From Methanobacteriota archaeon (GTDB lineage: Archaea > Thermoplasmatota > Poseidoniia > Poseidoniales > Thalassarchaeaceae): DNA of 40,567 nt. A program made the translations under genes and the position numbers. Shown piece after piece: positions 8,264 through 15,444 of this stretch. The notes beneath the pieces were generated by a model, which saw only the letters and a program-made list of their open reading frames with translations, was not told where the DNA came from and made no database searches. The stretch is from positions 1 through 40,567 of the forward strand of contig PSPX01000016.1 in NCBI GenBank assembly GCA_004195715.1. Reading direction: 5' to 3'. The number at the start of each line of letters is the position of its first letter. Position 1 is the first letter of the stretch.

Positions 8264-9130
8264 ATGATGATGAACAGTGGGGGACCTAAGATGGGTTTCA
8301 GAGCAAGAATAGGGCGTGGCTGGAGGGTAACCAAACTAGGGATGCATGTGGTCAGAGCCGACCCCGAACTCATGGCCTACATGCTGTTCTCAGGAATATT
8401 CTCAATTATCGCTGCAATTGCTCTTCTGGCGCTAACTGGTGGTCTAGGATTCTTCGCCGGAGGTGAAGAGGGTGCTGAGAGTGGAGTCTATGTGGGCGCT
8501 TTCCTCAGTTACATGGCAATAGCGATAATCACTGTATTCTGGAACGCGGCTATAATCGCAAGCGCCCATGAGAGACTGACTGCTGGGACAAATCCAAGTT
8601 TTTCCTATGGTATCAAGCAGGCTATGAAATGCCTGCCCCAGATTGTCATATGGGGGTTAATCTCAGGCACGGTTGGTTTGATTGTCACGGCCCTCCAAAG
8701 TATGCAACATTCGGACAATTTTGTAGTGAGTATATTTGGACACATTGCCTCCTTCATCGTACAGGTCGCTTGGTGGATTTCAACGTTCTTCGTCGTTCCA
8801 ATGATCGTATTGGATAATATTGGCGTTGGCGAGAGTATGTCGAAGAGTCCGGAACTGTTCAAGCAGACCTGGGGAGAGGATGTGGTTTCATCGACTGGAA
8901 CTGGAATAATCAACCTCTTGGTTTGTCTACTGATTGTGGTAATCTGTCTGCCACTGTTCGCACTGGGGGAAATTGGAATCGGGCTGGGAATCTTGGTTAT
9001 GTTCGCTGGCATAGCTGTCTCCGTTCTGTTCTTCAGTGCATGCGAAGCAGTGAATCGTGTCTCTTTGTACTACTTCGCCAAGACCGGGGAGTCGCCTCCT
9101 CTGGCCCAGAAGTACGGGCTCGATTTCTGA
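8264..9130 (+). CDS. Multi-pass membrane protein, DUF6159-like
   Basis: The 288-residue protein has about six hydrophobic segments: after an amphipathic N-terminus (ARIGRGWRVTKLGMHVVRADPEL), a pair near residues 40-100, a pair near 125-185, and a pair near 205-265. The N-terminal RxWxLxKxSxxVxxxDPEL style and the loop with KSPELFKQTWG resemble the DUF6159 family. The match is from memory of the pattern, so the family name is tentative. Starts at 8264, 8267, 8273 or 8291 are all possible, and a GAGGTGATGG site precedes the first. The gene lies 26 bases after MOSC. Function is unknown. Confidence 0.75.
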   Translation: MMMNSGGPKMGFRARIGRGWRVTKLGMHVVRADPELMAYMLFSGIFSIIAAIALLALTGGLGFFAGGEEGAESGVYVGAFLSYMAIAIITVFWNAAIIASAHERLTAGTNPSFSYGIKQAMKCLPQIVIWGLISGTVGLIVTALQSMQHSDNFVVSIFGHIASFIVQVAWWISTFFVVPMIVLDNIGVGESMSKSPELFKQTWGEDVVSSTGTGIINLLVCLLIVVICLPLFALGEIGIGLGILVMFAGIAVSVLFFSACEAVNRVSLYYFAKTGESPPLAQKYGLDF

Positions 9131-9150
9131 GTGGTGGCGCTTCGCCATTC

Positions 9151-9158
9151 TGATATAC
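9151..9158 (+). promoter_or_regulatory. TATA-like box of tRNA-Leu
   Basis: The TGATATAC-type sequence is centred about 28 bases upstream of the mature tRNA-Leu 5' end. This is the normal distance for an archaeal TATA box driving a tRNA. Confidence 0.5.
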
Positions 9159-9183
9159 GCCGGGTGTCTCGCTACTGCTCCAA

Positions 9184-9268
9184 GCAGAGGTACCCGAGTG
9201 GTCAAAGGGGCTGGGATGAGGTCCCAGTGCGTAGTGCTTCGCAGGTTCAAATCCTGTCCTCTGCACCA
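9184..9268 (+). tRNA. tRNA-Leu (anticodon GAG)
   Basis: The acceptor stem GCAGAGG pairs with CCTCTGC (9258-9264), followed by discriminator A and an encoded CCA. The anticodon stem CTGGG/CCCAG encloses the loop ATGAGGT, giving GAG, which reads CUC/CUU leucine codons. A long variable arm (TGCG...CGC) is present, as in class II leucine tRNAs. The T-arm carries TTCAAAT. No intron is seen. Confidence 0.96.
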
Positions 9269-9327
9269 CCTACTGCAATACGCGCTGCTGAGGCAGTTTC
9301 TTAGCGGTGTGCGGGAGAAAGACGTGT

Positions 9328-11142
9328 GTGAGCACCCGCTTCTACGCGCCGATTCTCGTCTGCATGATGCTGGTGGCGTCCGGGCTACCTAGCTCCGAGC
9401 AGGAGGAGATTGGGGGACTTGGAGACAGGCACTGGACCGACTCAAACGATGGCTATGGCCCAATTAACTACACCAGTGAGCACACTACTGCCACGATTAC
9501 TTCTGAAGGGAGAGGGGCGACACTCACTATGCCGGGCGGGCATGTCTACAATCGGCCTCTCCCCCTAGTCATCGCTCTGCATGGATACTCCAGTTCCGGA
9601 TCCTTCAACGCTTGGTGGATGAGCATGTATGAAAGTGTCCACGAGAATGAGCATTTGCTACTCACCCCAGACGGCTCTATGAACATCATAGGGATGAGAT
9701 TCTGGAATGCCACCGATGCATGTTGCAACTTATTTAACACTGAGGTGGATGATGTTGCCTTCCTCGAGGATCTGATTAACAAATCCGTCCAGAGTTACGG
9801 AGCGGACCCAGACGGAGTCGTGTTGATAGGTCACTCAAATGGGGCTTTCATGGGTCACAGAATGGCCTGCGATCGGGGAGGCTTGATTGAGTCGGTTGTG
9901 TCACTTAACGGAGCAACGTGGAATGATTTCTCCAATGACTGTCCCGATACTGGAAGACCGAATATACTCCATGTACATGGCACTGCAGACAGCACCATAC
10001 AGTACGATGGTGGAATGATGTTTGGAGGAGTGTATCCCTCTGCCCCCCAGTCGACTGCTTATTGGGCTGACAGGTCAGGGTGTGATGCGAGTTGGACAAA
10101 ACTCAGTAGCCTTGATCTGACCAACTCAGATGGGGTAGCTGAAACTGACAATCTCGAGCACCTGAACTGTACTGATGGGAATAGGGTGGCTCACTGGAGA
10201 ATCAATGATGGAAGTCATGCCCCCCTTCTGAATGATCAGGAATGGACGTATCAGACTCTAGGTTGGGCACTGGAGGACTTCTCACGTGACTCCGATGGAG
10301 ATGGTTACCGCGATGATGTGGACGCCTTCATCTACAACCCCAATGAGTGGGCAGATGCCGACGGGGATAATGTCGGAGACAATACGGATCAATGCAACAA
10401 CGACCCTACCGGCTGGATTGACAGTGATGGTGATGGGGTCTGTGTGCCCAGCGATGCCTTTCCCAATAATCCGAACGAGTGGGGGGATGCCGATGGCGAC
10501 GGTATTGGTGACCGTTCTGATGCTGACGACGATAACGATGGGGTTGCTGACTACTACGACGATTTTCCGCTGGACCCTACAGAGTGGGACGACACCGATG
10601 GTGACGGGGTGGGGGACAACGCCGATGACGATGACGATGGTGATGGTTGGGCGGATTCCCAAGATGCCTTTCCGCTGGACCCTTCGGAGCACTCCGACCT
10701 AGATGGTGACGGAGTGGGAGACAATGCCGATGATGATGATGATGGCGACGGCTGGTCTGATGAAGATGAGCTTGTTTGCCTGAGCGACCCCAGTGATGAC
10801 GAGGATGTCCCAGTGGACACCGATGAGGATTGGGAGTGCGACCTGTTTGACGGAGACGACGACGGAGATGGTGTCCCAGATAGCGAAGACCAATTCCCTC
10901 TTGATGCCTCTGAGTGGGTCGATTCCGATGGTGATGGAATAGGAGACAACTCCGATGCATTCCCTACAGATGGCACCGAATGGGAAGACTCGGACGGTGA
11001 TGGGGTGGGGGACAATTCCGATGTTTATCCCAATGACCCATATGAGTGGTTTGACTCTGATGAAGATGGAATAGGAGACAACTCCGATGCATTCCCTACA
11101 GATGGCACCGAATGGGCACAACACAGATCCGTTTCCTCTTGA
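9328..11142 (+). CDS. Secreted esterase with TSP3 stalk, frameshifted
   Basis: The N-terminus is a signal or lipoprotein-type leader. An alpha/beta-hydrolase domain of the LpqC/PHB-depolymerase/feruloyl-esterase type follows: LVIALHGYSSSG, the nucleophile elbow GHSNGAF, the Asp in HVHGTADS and the His in DGSHAP. From about residue 320 the protein consists of thrombospondin type 3 repeats (DSDGDGVGDN, DAFPxDxxEW), which bind calcium and form a stiff rod. GTG at 9328 is preferred over GTG at 9307. The frame ends at 11142 with an abnormal tail after TDGTEW. The next frame continues the same repeats to a C-terminal membrane anchor (11608), so the gene is split by a shift near 11116. The enzyme domain is intact but would lose its anchor. 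Confidence 0.85.
   Translation: MSTRFYAPILVCMMLVASGLPSSEQEEIGGLGDRHWTDSNDGYGPINYTSEHTTATITSEGRGATLTMPGGHVYNRPLPLVIALHGYSSSGSFNAWWMSMYESVHENEHLLLTPDGSMNIIGMRFWNATDACCNLFNTEVDDVAFLEDLINKSVQSYGADPDGVVLIGHSNGAFMGHRMACDRGGLIESVVSLNGATWNDFSNDCPDTGRPNILHVHGTADSTIQYDGGMMFGGVYPSAPQSTAYWADRSGCDASWTKLSSLDLTNSDGVAETDNLEHLNCTDGNRVAHWRINDGSHAPLLNDQEWTYQTLGWALEDFSRDSDGDGYRDDVDAFIYNPNEWADADGDNVGDNTDQCNNDPTGWIDSDGDGVCVPSDAFPNNPNEWGDADGDGIGDRSDADDDNDGVADYYDDFPLDPTEWDDTDGDGVGDNADDDDDGDGWADSQDAFPLDPSEHSDLDGDGVGDNADDDDDGDGWSDEDELVCLSDPSDDEDVPVDTDEDWECDLFDGDDDGDGVPDSEDQFPLDASEWVDSDGDGIGDNSDAFPTDGTEWEDSDGDGVGDNSDVYPNDPYEWFDSDEDGIGDNSDAFPTDGTEWAQHRSVSS
10933..10984 (+). repeat. 52-base exact repeat, copy A
   Basis: This segment (from GATGGAAT to GAATGGG) is identical to 11065-11116. 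It encodes one TSP3 unit, and its context stays in frame. Confidence 0.9.
11065..11116 (+). repeat. 52-base exact repeat, copy B
   Basis: It is identical to 10933-10984. The reading frame breaks immediately at its right end, where it abuts the 66-base tandem repeat. Confidence 0.9.
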
Positions 11143-11608
11143 TGCCTCTGAGTGGGTCGATTCCGATGGTGATGGGGTAGGAGACAACACAGATCCGTTT
11201 CCTCTTGATGCCTCTGAGTGGGTCGATTCCGATGGTGATGGGGTAGGAGACAACTCGGATGCATTCCCAGGAGACGCCAGCGAAACTGAGGACAACGACG
11301 GTGATGGAGTGGGAGACAACTCGGATGCCTATCCTCTTGATGCCTCTGAGTGGGTCGACACAGACGGTGATGGAGTGGGAGACAACTCGGATGCATTCCC
11401 TGGTGATGCAAGCGAGACCTTGGACACAGACGGTGATGGAGTGGGAGACAACTCGGATGCCTATCCTTACGATGCGACCTTGTGGGAGGATGAGTCCGAC
11501 CTAACGTTGAGTGTCCTGTTTGGCATAGTGGTAGTACTGCTCCTCACGATGGTCAACACTAACGCCACCCGACGTTGGTTGGGGTGGAAGCAACAAGATG
11601 ATGACTAG
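11087..11608 (+). pseudogene. Out-of-frame C-terminal part of the TSP3 esterase
   Basis: In the +1 frame relative to the esterase, this segment continues the TSP3 array (units with DPFPLDASEW, DAFPGDASE, DAYPLDASEW). It ends with a hydrophobic helix (LTLSVLFGIVVVLLLTMV) and a short basic tail, the natural anchor of the upstream protein. Real content begins near 11117; the upstream part of the frame is noise. It could be a true mutation, a slippage product that switches between anchored and released forms, or an assembly artefact in repeats. Confidence 0.75.
11123..11254 (+). repeat. Perfect 66-base tandem repeat (two copies)
   Basis: Positions 11123-11188 and 11189-11254 are identical. Each encodes 22 residues of the TSP3 stalk (TDPFPLDASEWVDSDGDG and following). 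Identity at the base level points to a very recent duplication or gene conversion. Confidence 0.92.
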
Positions 11609-11637
11609 TGAATGCTAAAGCCGGCTGCCCTGCGAAT
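11605..11637 (+). repeat. Direct repeat, upstream copy (gene end plus tRNA-upstream region)
   Basis: These 33 bases match 12567-12599 in 29 positions. The copy starts at the stop codon of the esterase frame and ends 18 bases before the start of the pseudouridine synthase. It contains a TGAATGCTAAAG element whose counterpart lies about 32 bases upstream of tRNA-Ala. Confidence 0.85.
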
Positions 11638-11655
11638 CAGGGCGAGGGGTCCAAT

Positions 11656-12558
11656 ATGGAATTCAATGTCGAAGAAGAGAGTTTTCTACTTCCTACATTG
11701 GCGTTGATGTTTCCCAAATCGACGAAAACCAAATTGAGGAAAATGCTGACAGAAGGTAGAGTATTGGTCAATGGAACACCCGTTTACAAGGCCAAAGAAT
11801 TGCTCGTTGGTGGCGATGAGGTACAGATTATCAATCACGCAGATGCGGTGAAAAAATCTCCACCCCCAAAGTCAAAAAAGCAATTTTCTAAATTGAAAAT
11901 TCTGTTCGAGGATAATTTTATTTTGGTCGTTGAAAAACCAGCAGGCCTACTTTCTGTCGCCACAGATAAGCTCGAGGATGATACCCTGCACAGTCGATGT
12001 GTGGATTATGTAAAGCACCAATCTGAGCGTGCATGGTGCCACATCGTGCATCGATTGGACCGCGATACATCTGGGGTCATGGTATTTGCTAAAAATCAGA
12101 AAATAAAAGAAAGGCTACAAACTCAATTTGCTCATCGTGATGTAGAACGGGTTTACCATGCTCTTGTGGAGGGTGGGCCTAAAAATTCTGAAGGAATAGA
12201 TTCATCTTGGCTTGTGGAAGACAAACATCTGCATGTTAAACGTGTCAAATCAACCTTCAAAGGATCGAAAGAATCCATCACGCATTGGCGAGTTGAAGAT
12301 CAAGATGAATTTGTATCTTTGATTGAAATCAAAATAGAGACCGGGCGCCGGCACCAAATACGAATGGCAATGCAATTTCTGGGCTGCCCGGTGGTCGGCG
12401 ACATTGTACATGGGGCTACAATGAACCCCCTCAACCGAATCTGTTTACATGCTACTGAGCTCGGTTTTTTGCATCCATCGAGCAATGAATTTGTGAGATA
12501 TGGTTCGAATGTGCCATTTGCAAATCGAGACAAAATAGATTTGAAACCTAAACAGTGA
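11656..12558 (+). CDS. RluA-family pseudouridine synthase with S4 domain
   Basis: It isomerises uridine to pseudouridine in RNA. The 300-residue protein has an N-terminal S4-type RNA-binding segment (KTKLRKMLTEGRVLVNG, residues about 23-40). The catalytic domain has the RluA motif HRLDRDTSGVMVFAKN near residue 133, including the catalytic Asp, plus EKPAGLLSV upstream and TGRRHQIRMAM near 230. ATG at 11656 has a GAGGGG site upstream; the frame opens at GTG 11608 within the repeat but that part is not protein-like. The gene is clearly more A/T-rich than its neighbours, and RluA-type enzymes are mainly bacterial. It is bracketed by a 33-base direct repeat and was probably acquired recently. The RNA target is unknown. 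Confidence 0.9.
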   Translation: MEFNVEEESFLLPTLALMFPKSTKTKLRKMLTEGRVLVNGTPVYKAKELLVGGDEVQIINHADAVKKSPPPKSKKQFSKLKILFEDNFILVVEKPAGLLSVATDKLEDDTLHSRCVDYVKHQSERAWCHIVHRLDRDTSGVMVFAKNQKIKERLQTQFAHRDVERVYHALVEGGPKNSEGIDSSWLVEDKHLHVKRVKSTFKGSKESITHWRVEDQDEFVSLIEIKIETGRRHQIRMAMQFLGCPVVGDIVHGATMNPLNRICLHATELGFLHPSSNEFVRYGSNVPFANRDKIDLKPKQ

Positions 12559-12566
12559 GAATGAGG

Positions 12567-12599
12567 CTAGTGAATACTAAAGCCGACCGTCCTGCGAAT
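12567..12599 (+). promoter_or_regulatory. Direct repeat, downstream copy; likely tRNA-Ala promoter region
   Basis: This is the partner of 11605-11637. It contains TGAATACTAAAG centred about 32 bases before the tRNA-Ala 5' end, a reasonable place for a weak archaeal TATA element. The repeat also keeps the CTAG that forms the stop codon of the upstream gene in the first copy, which suggests that this junction was once continuous. Confidence 0.65.
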
Positions 12600-12607
12600 T
12601 GAATTAG

Positions 12608-12684
12608 GGGCGTATAGATCAGCCTGGAAGATCGCTTCGTTCGCAACGAAGAGGCCGCGAGTTCAAATCTCGCTACGTCCACCA
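12608..12684 (+). tRNA. tRNA-Ala (anticodon CGC)
   Basis: The acceptor stem GGGCGTA pairs with TACGTCC and includes a G3-U70 wobble, the classic alanine identity element. The D-stem is GATC/GATC. The anticodon stem CTTCG/CGAAG holds the loop TTCGCAA, giving anticodon CGC for GCG codons. The T-stem GCGAG/CTCGC holds TTCAAAT. Discriminator A and CCA are encoded. The 3' end abuts the stop codon of the opposite-strand marC gene. Confidence 0.97.
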
Positions 12685-13311
12685 TCAAAGTCCGAGGTAC
12701 CAGCCCTCTAACCCATCGAAGAAGTACTGCACTGCGATGGTGACTGTGAGCAAGCCCATCACACGCGTGATTACCCTAGTGCTGTTCTCTCCTATGGCTT
12801 GCTGCATGTTGGAAACCGCATAGAATATCAGCATTGATACCAGCATAACCAGAAGGATTGCTCCTGCTACCATTGGTGCACTGTTGGTAGTTCCTAGGAG
12901 AATAATCAGACTAATCGAGCCAGGCCCAGCGAGCATTGGCATTCCTATGGGTACTAGTCCGAAATCAATTAATTCATCAGTTGAAATCTCGTCTCCTGAA
13001 GCAAGTGAGAATTGTTTCTTGGAGAGTTTTTGCCCTTCTTTGAGCATGTTGATTCCTGCTATACCGAGCATCAGACCGCCAGCAATACGGAGGCTGTAGA
13101 GTTCTATTCCCAAGTGATAAAGGAGGTCTTCTCCAGATACTAGGAAAACCGTCAGCACCACAGCAGCAAAGGTGCAAGCACGACGAGCTATTGTCCTCAA
13201 TTCACTTCTATCGAGTTCCTTTCCTAGAGTTAAGAAGAGTGCAAGTGAAGCGGGAGGGTTGACCACAACTAGGAGTGGGATGAAGACTAGTGTGAAGGCG
13301 GCGATATCCAT
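12685..13311 (-). CDS. marC: MarC family integral membrane protein
   Basis: The 208-residue protein has about six membrane segments. The N-terminus FIPLLVVVNPPASLALFLTL, the RTIARRACTFAAVVL stretch, the SLRIAGGLMLGIAGINML segment and the later GPGSISLIILLG are typical of the MarC (UPF0056) family, broadly six-helix proteins of unclear transport function. The old link to multiple antibiotic resistance in E. coli has not held up as a role. The start is ATG at 13311. The stop touches the tRNA-Ala 3' end on the other strand. It lies in the same direction as the small and HAD genes upstream and may be cotranscribed with them. Confidence 0.9.
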   Translation of the reverse strand: MDIAAFTLVFIPLLVVVNPPASLALFLTLGKELDRSELRTIARRACTFAAVVLTVFLVSGEDLLYHLGIELYSLRIAGGLMLGIAGINMLKEGQKLSKKQFSLASGDEISTDELIDFGLVPIGMPMLAGPGSISLIILLGTTNSAPMVAGAILLVMLVSMLIFYAVSNMQQAIGENSTRVITRVMGLLTVTIAVQYFFDGLEGWYLGL

Positions 13312-13337
13312 GAGCGGCCCGCCTAGCCCATCCTATT

Positions 13338-13472
13338 TCAAAGAGACTGGCCGAGGGATTCGTTTAGCAAGTGCAGGGTGGTGTCAACATCTTCCTTGGA
13401 GAGGGCCTTTCCGAGATGCGCTTCACGCTGCCTGAGAAGCTCGTCCAGCTGGATCCCTGAATCATTCGTCAT
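13338..13472 (-). CDS. Small 44-residue helical protein, hypothetical
   Basis: The ATG at 13472 overlaps the stop of the HAD gene (stop at 13462-13464) by 11 bases, and the frame ends at 13338. It fills the gap to marC almost exactly. The product starts MTNDSGIQLDELLRQREAHL and continues with a second helix-forming stretch containing SKEDVDTTLHLLNESL, acidic and amphipathic. Overlap with the upstream gene, lack of a competing frame and protein-like composition argue that it is real. No family is recognised. Translational coupling to the HAD gene is likely. Confidence 0.5.
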   Translation of the reverse strand: MTNDSGIQLDELLRQREAHLGKALSKEDVDTTLHLLNESLGQSL

Positions 13473-13908
13473 CGAAGACCTCGATCTCAACCTTGCGTTT
13501 GACGAGGTCGGTGAACCTTGAGGAGTAGCGGGTGGCGCGCACGACGTGGTTGTCTATCCAGTGGTAATTGCCGCCCCTAGGCTTGCCCATCAGCAGGGTG
13601 TGGTAGCGGAAGCCCTTCTCGGCCAGCCACACCTCGGTGACCTCGCGGTGATTCTCGGTCCTAGCCGTGAAGAAGCAGATTCGATGGCCCTCATCGTACC
13701 AGCCGTTGATTGTCTCGATGGCGTCCGGGTAGGCCTCGGCAATGGCCATCCTGTGGGCCTCCTCATTGGGAATGTCCTCGCCTATCGTGCCGTCGATATC
13801 GATGAGGTAGTTCTTCGTCTCCTCAGGCAGTCCCGGACTGACATTCTTGCCAGACTCGTCGGTCTTATCGACTAGGTCCATACCTGTAAGCGGTGCGAAA
13901 CCGTCCAT
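13462..13908 (-). CDS. HAD-superfamily phosphatase-like protein
   Basis: The product is 148 residues from ATG at 13908, which has a GGAACGAGG ribosome site; the longer frame to 14151 overlaps the divergent gene and is not protein-like. HAD motif I is YLIDIDGTIGEDIPNE, with the nucleophile Asp and the general acid Asp two residues on. Motif II lies in CFFTARTENHREVTEVWL. The region LLMGKPRGGNYHWIDNH supplies the motif III/IV Lys and Asp. Close relatives are small HAD proteins sometimes annotated without support as sugar-phosphate enzymes. The substrate is unknown. It overlaps the small gene at 13338-13472. Confidence 0.8.
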   Translation of the reverse strand: MDGFAPLTGMDLVDKTDESGKNVSPGLPEETKNYLIDIDGTIGEDIPNEEAHRMAIAEAYPDAIETINGWYDEGHRICFFTARTENHREVTEVWLAEKGFRYHTLLMGKPRGGNYHWIDNHVVRATRYSSRFTDLVKRKVEIEVFDDE

Positions 13909-13974
13909 AATGCCTCGTTCCTGAAATCCTGATTTAGGAAGTGGGTTCCCGGATTCCGAATCGTTCAAGAGAGG

Positions 13975-14790
13975 TTGGTCAGACGGCCTGCCGTGCCTGG
14001 AGCCTACGACAGAAGCCGTCGCGAGGCTGTTGTGAGGCGTGTTTCCCCCAATTTTGACAGAGCTCTGTCGAAGTACTTCGGCACCCAGACCCCCGATCCT
14101 GTGGCTGCTCAGGGCTCCCACGATGCGTACGTAATGGCCCTCCGGGCGCACGGCACGGATGTTGAGATCCTGGGCGCTTTAGATTCTCATCCTGACTGCT
14201 GTTTCGTCGAGGACTGTGCTGTGATGATTGATGGGGTTGCTCTGATTAGCAACCTAGGTGCGCCCAGCCGCAGGGGCGAGGAAGTGGCTGTGGCCAAGTA
14301 TCTCTCTGAGGGCTCTGATCTCCTCAGGATGCCGCAAGATGCGACCCTCGATGGAGGCGATGTCGTATTCTTCGACGACCGTTACCTGATTGGGCTGTCC
14401 ACGCGCACCAATCAGGCTGGAGCAGCCTTCCTGACTGAACAAGTCAAAGAGGAAGGTTTTGATGTGGAACTCATCGATATTCCATCCTCAACACTGCACC
14501 TCACCACCGTATGCTCTTCGCCCCGTGAGGGGACCTTGGTCGCAGCAGAGGGGCACCTGACTCAGGACCAGATAGGGCATCTAGCTGATGAAATATTGTG
14601 GGTCCCTAACTCAGATTCGTACGCGGCCAACACAATCGGCTACTCAGGTGACCGTGTAATCATCGCCGACGGATACGCCTCTACGAGGCAGATTATGCTG
14701 GATGCTGGTTTTTCGATAACAACTGTCGATATGGACGCTATCAGACAAGCCGATGGTTCTCTGACTTGCCTATCCGTATTCAACCGGTGA
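13975..14790 (+). CDS. Dimethylarginine dimethylaminohydrolase (DDAH)-like
   Basis: It belongs to the guanidino-group-modifying fold, in which DDAH hydrolyses methylated arginine to citrulline and a methylamine. Family segments are VVRRVSPNFDRAL near the N-terminus, the FVEDCAV substrate loop (FVED 77-80), DGGDVVF near 126, the catalytic His in STLHLTTVCS near 173, and the catalytic Cys265 in SLTCLSVFNR at the C-terminus. All key residues are present, so it should be active. Plain arginine or another guanidino compound could be the substrate. The start is uncertain: TTG at 13975 directly follows AGAGAGG, and GTG at 13990 is an alternative. It is divergent from the HAD gene. Confidence 0.87.
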   Translation: MVRRPAVPGAYDRSRREAVVRRVSPNFDRALSKYFGTQTPDPVAAQGSHDAYVMALRAHGTDVEILGALDSHPDCCFVEDCAVMIDGVALISNLGAPSRRGEEVAVAKYLSEGSDLLRMPQDATLDGGDVVFFDDRYLIGLSTRTNQAGAAFLTEQVKEEGFDVELIDIPSSTLHLTTVCSSPREGTLVAAEGHLTQDQIGHLADEILWVPNSDSYAANTIGYSGDRVIIADGYASTRQIMLDAGFSITTVDMDAIRQADGSLTCLSVFNR

Positions 14791-14834
14791 CGCAGTCCCA
14801 ACCATGAAGGGGACTAGCTCCTCACCAGTAACCC

Positions 14835-15413
14835 ATGCATGTAGCAGGAAAAGTGTTTCTTGGCCTCGGAGCCGTGTTTCTATTACTCGGAATCGTGATG
14901 GCTGGATTGGGTGGAAACGCCCTAGAAGAAGTAGGAGATGTTGATGTTGAAGAAAAGAGTCGTTGGAACGGTATGAATGGAGATTTCTACTACGATAATA
15001 CTGACGAAATAATGGTGTTCGTGAGAGACACCGTCAGGTGTGACGAGTTCACAGTGAAAATCACCAACGAGTCCGGTGAAGATGTGTGGAAGGCCGACGA
15101 ATGTACATCGGACGGGTCCATGCCTGCGGGTTATCAAGACGATCCGGGCGGTTGGTATCACATGGGGTCTTTCGGCTGGGATCAGACAGAAGGTGACCTG
15201 GAAATCGAAGCGAGCGATGAGGTTTACCTGTTGGGCTTGTGGGATGTCGTCGGAGAAGAACTCGGAGAGGCCGCTGGCGGAATTATGGGGATTCTGGGTG
15301 GAGTGGGTCTTTCCGGCTGTGGGGTCTGCTTCCTGCTTCTTGGAGGCATACTGGCCGTCGCCCTGAATGATCCCAAGGAAGCAACGCAGATGCAGCAACC
15401 TCCGTCGGTCTGA
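14835..15413 (+). CDS. Two-anchor membrane protein, unknown function
   Basis: The 192-residue protein is organised like the one at 189-866: an N-terminal helix (FLGLGAVFLLLGIVMAGLG), about 110 residues outside with two cysteines, a C-terminal helix preceded by a Gly-rich stretch (GIMGILGGVGLSGCGV), and a short tail. The outer part is acidic and rich in Trp/Gly/Asp. I infer a shared family with 189-866, but the outer domains are too diverged to be certain by eye. The next gene (M28 lipoprotein) starts 32 bases later and is probably cotranscribed. Confidence 0.75.
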   Translation: MHVAGKVFLGLGAVFLLLGIVMAGLGGNALEEVGDVDVEEKSRWNGMNGDFYYDNTDEIMVFVRDTVRCDEFTVKITNESGEDVWKADECTSDGSMPAGYQDDPGGWYHMGSFGWDQTEGDLEIEASDEVYLLGLWDVVGEELGEAAGGIMGILGGVGLSGCGVCFLLLGGILAVALNDPKEATQMQQPPSV

Positions 15414-15444
15414 CCGAGGCATTGAACACGAAGGCGTCGCTCGC

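Noticed and set aside
10282-11411. Long opposite-strand frames rich in Ser/Pro or His/Arg across the TSP3 region
   Set aside because: They are mirror images of the DSDGDG codon repeats. The plus strand encodes a clear calcium-binding repeat protein.
10933-11460. Possible CRISPR array or minisatellite
   Set aside because: The repeats are coding, in frame with TSP3 units, and there are no unique spacers of constant length or nearby cas genes.
12567-12684. Integrase attachment site at tRNA-Ala
   Set aside because: The repeat does not include the tRNA 3' end, no integrase gene is present, and the copies are diverged, so a site-specific integration event is not supported.
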